Shown here piece by piece: positions 60,003-64,000 of a stretch of 64,000 bases of DNA (its first letter is position 1; each line of letters opens with the position of its first letter). Made by a program: the position numbers and the translations under genes. The notes under the pieces were generated by a model, which saw nothing but the letters and a program-made list of their open reading frames with translations, searched no databases and had not been told where the DNA came from. Source of the DNA: Rhizaria sp. SCN 62-66 (Eukaryota; Rhizaria, unplaced); the NCBI GenBank assembly GCA_001724265.1, contig MEDY01000072.1, forward strand, positions 1-64,000, read 5' to 3'.

Positions 60003-60806
60003 GGTGATAAGTTAAAGCCGGGAAAGGCGAGACTACAAGTCAAGAGGTGCGCAAAGGCCGAAAGGGTATAGCAGACGTCCTGGAAGCGGAGCGCGGAAAG
60101 AAACTCTGAGGTCCACAGAGGGCATGCAATCGTCACAAGGGGAAGCGGCAAGGAGAGGAAGAAAAGTCAGTTTGGTGAGCGAACGTGGGTTAGTATAGTA
60201 TCTCTGAGATAATTAGTGCTGTAATATATGCAAATAAAATGAATAACCCAGAACCGGCCTTAAGAAGGGGTCAGGAAACGGAAAACTAATACAGGGCGAG
60301 AGCGAACCACCGAAGAGCGACGTCAGGTTATCAAACTCCCAGATTTGTTCGGTGCACAATCACGTTATCAGCATACCAAACACACAACGTGTACATCACC
60401 CAGACTTCTTTCTGATACATTAACCCTGCCTCCAGCGCACGGCACGGCCTCGTGATGAATGCAGTCATCCGATACCTAGAGGGACGCTTCAGTCTCTCCT
60501 CTCGCTCGGTCTTGTCGCAGACTGGCCAGTCGGCCAGCGCCTCGGTGTACCCACAGTCGTATCGGCAAATGCACTCCAAGACGTGCAGCAGCGTGATGTT
60601 ATATGAAATCAATTCAATTTTTAGTTAAAACATGTTCTATGAACAAATGACAGTAAATTTGTATTAAATTCAAGTATGTTGCATCTACTTATCGCGTACG
60701 CCCCACTCGCGGCCCTCGTTGGCATCACAGCCAGACTACAGTTAGGCCACCAATACATCCGCACAGTCACACTCAACCACAGCGGGCACGTCATTATATT
60801 GCTTAT
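60003..60806. other. Intergenic region, V-ATPase D promoter side
   Basis: About 800 AT-rich bases between two minus-strand genes. A short open frame at 60331-60612 has no coding character. Nothing else is recognised. Confidence 0.5.
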
Positions 60807-63467
60807 TCACCGCTTGATGTCCGCAAACGGGTTGCGCGCGGCCCCACCTTGAGGCGGCACAAACATGCCGAACCCAGTCGCAGCCGCAGGCGCCGACGCG
60901 GCAACAGCAGCAGCGGGAGCGGGAGCAGGAGCAGCAGCAGCGGCAGCGGGCGCGCCAAATGCTCCCGGGCGGCCGACCGCGCCCCAGGCGCCAGTCGTGC
61001 CAGCCGCGCCAGCGCCGCCAGCGCCCACGTTGTTCGAGGTGATGAAGGACTGCGCGGCGCCGGCAAGGGAGTTGACCTGCGACTTGAACAGACTTGTTGT
61101 CGCGCCTGCCGCGCCGCGCTTGCTGCCGGCGCCGCCGAAGAAGGCCACCGCGTCGTTGCCGTCGTCGTCGTCGTCATCGTCCTGCTCCTGCTCGTTCTCA
61201 AGCTGCTTCTGCGCCGCGTGCGCGGCCGCGGCGGCGGGGCCCTGCGCGGCGGCCGCGGCGGCCGCTGCGCGGTCCTCTTCCAGCGAACTGGCGTCCATGA
61301 GCTTGACGACCATGTCGGCCGCCTTGCGGTCCTGCTCGTACTCAATCGCATCCATCGCCGTCGTCATGTTCGCGTAGTGCATCATCATCTTCTCCACCGT
61401 CGCGGGGGGCTTCTTCGCCAGCCGCCTCAGCGACTGCGTGGTCCGCGTGTCACGGCCATTCACCACGCAGCTCATGTCGAGCGCCAGCTGCCACGCGTGC
61501 TGCGCGGCCGGAATGGCACGCGCCACCACGCGCACCTGTGCCAGGTAGTCGAGGAAGTTGCACTTGTCTGGGTGCGGGCCGGCGATGCCGACCTCGGCGG
61601 CGTTGATGACGCGCAGCCACACCTCCTCGGCCTGCTTACACAGGCGGCGCCGCTCCTTGGCCGCCTCGCCGCGCCCGCCGCCGCCGCCGGAGCCGGCCTT
61701 CTTGCCCTTCTTGCCCGCGGGCTTCTTACCGCCCTTCTTGCGGCCGCCCACGTCGTCGTCGGCGTCGTCGAGGTCGAACCCGAGTGCGGCGGCCTCGGCG
61801 GCGTCGGTCGCGCCCTGCGAGGCCTGCTGCGCCAGCTCGTGGCCCAGGTTGAGCAGCGAGTGGAACACGGCGTGGTGCGCCTCGGTCAGGATGCGCTCGG
61901 CCACGATCGCGTCGATCTCGGCCAGCGTGCGCGCGCGGAACGCGTGGCCCTGTGTGTCGTAGCGCGTCGCCAGTCCGAGCGCGTCGGCCTCCTCGCGGAC
62001 CTTGCTCGGCGATGACAGCGCAGGTGAGAGCGCCGCGGGGTCCGCACCGGCCGCGCCAGCCGCGGCGGCGGAGGCGGCGGCGGCGGCGGCGGAGGCCTTG
62101 GCACGAAGGGCCTTGACCTTGTCCTCGGCGCTGGGACCCTTCTGACTGGCCTTGGTCTTGGCGCTCGGGCTCTTGCCAAATGCGTCATCGTCATTGTCAT
62201 CATCGCTACCATCGTCGTCGTCGCGAGCCCCGGCGGCGTCGGCGTCGTCGTCATCGTTGTCGTCGCCGGCGCGGGCGGCGTCCTCGGTGGGCGGAGCCGG
62301 GTGGCGGCGCTCGGCGTCGAGGCACACGGCGACCTCCTGCTCCGTGAGCTGATAGCCGCAGGCCAAGCAGCGCCAGTCCTCGGTCTGCAGCCCCAGTCCG
62401 CGCGGCGCCACGATGCCACCGTCGCACTTGCCCGCGCCAGCGCCGAGACCCAGCGGGGAACCCAGGCCGGCCGCGGGGGCGTTGGATCCGGCGGCGGGCT
62501 CGGGCTCGGGGAGGCCGAGGTGCGCGCGGACGGAGCGCGGGCAGTGGAACGAGCGGCACCGGTCTGGCTGCGTGCCGGAACATGCGGGACACGCGCACTG
62601 GAAACCCTGCGTGCGCTGCAGCGCAGCCTGGCGCTCCGCCGTGGGCGTGTAGAAAGCGGGCGAAAAGTCGATGGTGAGTGCGTCGCCGGCCGCGATAGGC
62701 CGCATAGCGACGACGTAGATGCGGTCGCGCTCAGTGACGAAGTTGCAGTTGGGCAGACACGAGTGCGGCACGAGCGACGCGTAGAGGAACAGACCGGAGC
62801 CGCCGACGTCCTCCAGCTCGTGCGAGCAGCGGTTCAGAATCGACAGCACGCGCGCGATCGCGGCGTCGTCCAGCGCGGCCGGGAACGCACCCGCGGCGCG
62901 GACGACGGCGCGCCGCCGCAGCGCCTGCACCGCGGCCAAGCATTGGGCGAAGTTGGGGGCCTGGCGACCCTGGTCCAATGACAGCAGCAGCTGCAGCGGC
63001 TCCGTGACGGCCACGTCGGGGTCCGCGAACATGCGCAGCACGCGCAGCAGCGTGCGCGCGCGGTCGATTTCGCCGACGGCGCGCTCCTCGGTCATTGACT
63101 CCTCGAGCTGTGCCACGTTCGCCCAGAAGGCCTTGGGGTAGCGCGCGCGCACGCGCTCGCACTGGGACGCCTTGTGCGGCTCCATGCACTCGAAGCAGTG
63201 GAAGTCGTGCCAGGAAGCCGCCACGAAGGCCTTCTCCTTGAAGATGACGTCTCCGGGCTCGATGGCGGCCGTGGCGATGAGGTGCGCGCCATACTGCTCG
63301 TTGCGGGCGATCTTGCACGCGGGCGCGTCGGACTCATCGTGCACCGACGTGTCAAACTGCTGCTGCTCGAACGACGCGACATCGTCCATCATGTGCCGGC
63401 GCTGGTCCGCGGCAGACGCGCTGCCGTCGAAGGCGTCGGCGCCCATCGGCAGCGAAGACGAAGACAT
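60807..63467 (-). CDS. SMYD-like SET-domain protein with degenerate MYND and long C-terminus
   Basis: Single exon, 886 aa from the ATG at 63467 (MSSSSLPMGADAFDG); the open frame reaches a further Met at 63539 but in AT-rich sequence. The N-SET part is KIARNEQYGAHLIATAAIEPGDVIFKEKAFV near 53-85. Where SMYD proteins carry a C6HC MYND zinc finger only FHCFECMEPHKASQC remains. The SET core has LVPHSCLPNCNF (consensus NHSCxPN, here Pro for Asn) and AAGDALTIDFSPAF, and post-SET cysteines FQCACPACSG. SET enzymes methylate lysines on histones or other proteins. A C-terminal helical region near 660-790 resembles the SMYD TPR part, flanked by acidic and Lys/Gly-rich linkers. The protein ends in a Gly/Ala-rich stretch and GGAARNPFADIKR, containing an NPF tripeptide. 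Confidence 0.75.
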   Translation of the reverse strand: MSSSSLPMGADAFDGSASAADQRRHMMDDVASFEQQQFDTSVHDESDAPACKIARNEQYGAHLIATAAIEPGDVIFKEKAFVAASWHDFHCFECMEPHKASQCERVRARYPKAFWANVAQLEESMTEERAVGEIDRARTLLRVLRMFADPDVAVTEPLQLLLSLDQGRQAPNFAQCLAAVQALRRRAVVRAAGAFPAALDDAAIARVLSILNRCSHELEDVGGSGLFLYASLVPHSCLPNCNFVTERDRIYVVAMRPIAAGDALTIDFSPAFYTPTAERQAALQRTQGFQCACPACSGTQPDRCRSFHCPRSVRAHLGLPEPEPAAGSNAPAAGLGSPLGLGAGAGKCDGGIVAPRGLGLQTEDWRCLACGYQLTEQEVAVCLDAERRHPAPPTEDAARAGDDNDDDDADAAGARDDDDGSDDDNDDDAFGKSPSAKTKASQKGPSAEDKVKALRAKASAAAAAASAAAAGAAGADPAALSPALSSPSKVREEADALGLATRYDTQGHAFRARTLAEIDAIVAERILTEAHHAVFHSLLNLGHELAQQASQGATDAAEAAALGFDLDDADDDVGGRKKGGKKPAGKKGKKAGSGGGGGRGEAAKERRRLCKQAEEVWLRVINAAEVGIAGPHPDKCNFLDYLAQVRVVARAIPAAQHAWQLALDMSCVVNGRDTRTTQSLRRLAKKPPATVEKMMMHYANMTTAMDAIEYEQDRKAADMVVKLMDASSLEEDRAAAAAAAAQGPAAAAAHAAQKQLENEQEQDDDDDDDGNDAVAFFGGAGSKRGAAGATTSLFKSQVNSLAGAAQSFITSNNVGAGGAGAAGTTGAWGAVGRPGAFGAPAAAAAAPAPAPAAAVAASAPAAATGFGMFVPPQGGAARNPFADIKR

Positions 63468-63904
63468 CCTCTTGGTTCTCGTGGGGGAGAGCTTGCGGAC
63501 CTGTTTGCGGATAATAGAGAATACAACGTGTAGATTCAATTGTAAGAAATGTAAAAATGTGGACGTATTTAAATTCTTCTATATAATTCTGTGTCAAGTG
63601 GAAAGCAAAATCTGACGATGTCTTGGATGTAAATGACAAGCTCAAACACCTCGCAACCTCGTTTCATCGGAGCTCATCTCGGCTCAGACTCGACGTCTCT
63701 TGAAAAAGCAGCAACGAACGCATATTTCGCTCAAATTAAGATTCTAAGAGAAAATAACGGAGATAGCTATGTATTGCAGAGAGTTTAAGTATATCACAGT
63801 GGTATAAATCCACCACGGCCAGATTGTGACCACTTCAAGATCGAAACAAAGAGTCTGGACACATTGTGCACAGGAAACTGTTCAACTGTGGTTGGATGTC
63901 ATAC
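63468..63904. other. Intergenic region, SMYD-like promoter side
   Basis: AT-rich spacer between two minus-strand genes; no gene or motif is recognised. Confidence 0.5.
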
Positions 63905-64000
63905 TCAGCGGTCGGCCCGGAGCGCCTTGGAGAACTCCTCCTCTGTGAACTGCAGCGTGCGCGCGGCCTCTAGGTGCAGAATCTGCTTCTTGAGCACGTC
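63905..64000 (-). CDS. C-terminal end of an unidentified minus-strand gene
   Basis: A frame with coding-type composition enters from the right edge and stops at 63905. It encodes 31 residues, starting DVLKKQILHLEAARTLQ and ending FSKALRADR, a charged helix. The fragment is too short to name a family. Confidence 0.55.
   Translation of the reverse strand, partial: DVLKKQILHLEAARTLQFTEEEFSKALRADR

Overview
The window looks like nuclear DNA of a free-living, mitochondriate protist. Coding blocks are very GC-rich, with a strong preference for G or C at third codon positions and long Ala, Gln, Ser and Gly tracts in the proteins. Intergenic stretches and introns are much more AT-rich. Genes are mostly short of introns, and where introns occur they are small and almost always start GTACGT. 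Typical eukaryotic proteins are present: a kinesin-3, nuclear cap-binding subunit 2, an ESCRT-III protein, a V-ATPase subunit, cytosolic-type PheRS beta, an eEF1A lysine methyltransferase, a RIC8-like G-protein chaperone/GEF and a mitochondrial GatC. This mix suggests a lineage near amoebozoans, apusomonads or other basal groups. I cannot name the species.

Layout, left to right. 1-2813 (-) is the 5' part of an acidic Gln-rich protein with repeated FDF-type motifs. 3992-8747 (+) is a three-exon kinesin-3 ending in a CaaX box. 9458-12067 (+) is a secreted protein with a basic half and an acidic half. 12642-13592 (+) is a GatC-like subunit. Three minus-strand housekeeping genes follow: EEF1AKMT1-like (14265-14972), CHMP1-like (15745-16734) and NCBP2 (17360-18508). 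The last shares a ~400-bp divergent promoter region with a GPI-type surface protein (18913-22119). An unknown Ala-rich protein (22534-24171) is followed by an unusual 2.3-kb purine-biased convergent intergenic region.

26474-30949 (-) is a very large RIC8-like protein. 31535-47050 (-) is one uninterrupted 5171-codon frame built of about 30 diverged copies of a helical module I do not recognise. 47600-49431 (+) is a three-exon type I (AnsA-like) asparaginase. 50138-55725 (+) is a BACK-domain protein with an eight-span membrane C-terminus and an apparent one-base frame break near its 5' end. 56276-58446 (+) is PheRS beta, 59121-60002 (-) V-ATPase subunit D, and 60807-63467 (-) a SMYD-like SET protein. 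The C-terminus of one more minus-strand gene runs off the right edge.

These genes do not form a pathway or operon; neighbours appear functionally unrelated, as is usual in a compact eukaryotic genome. The most unusual items are the giant repeat protein, the kinesin-3 with a predicted prenylated tail, a CHMP1 with a myristoylation-type N-terminus, a cap-binding subunit with an added RS tail, the near-invariant GTACGT 5' splice site, and a GCGAAGC-type repeat directly after the stop codons of two unrelated genes. All functional statements are read from sequence by eye; no search or alignment program was run.
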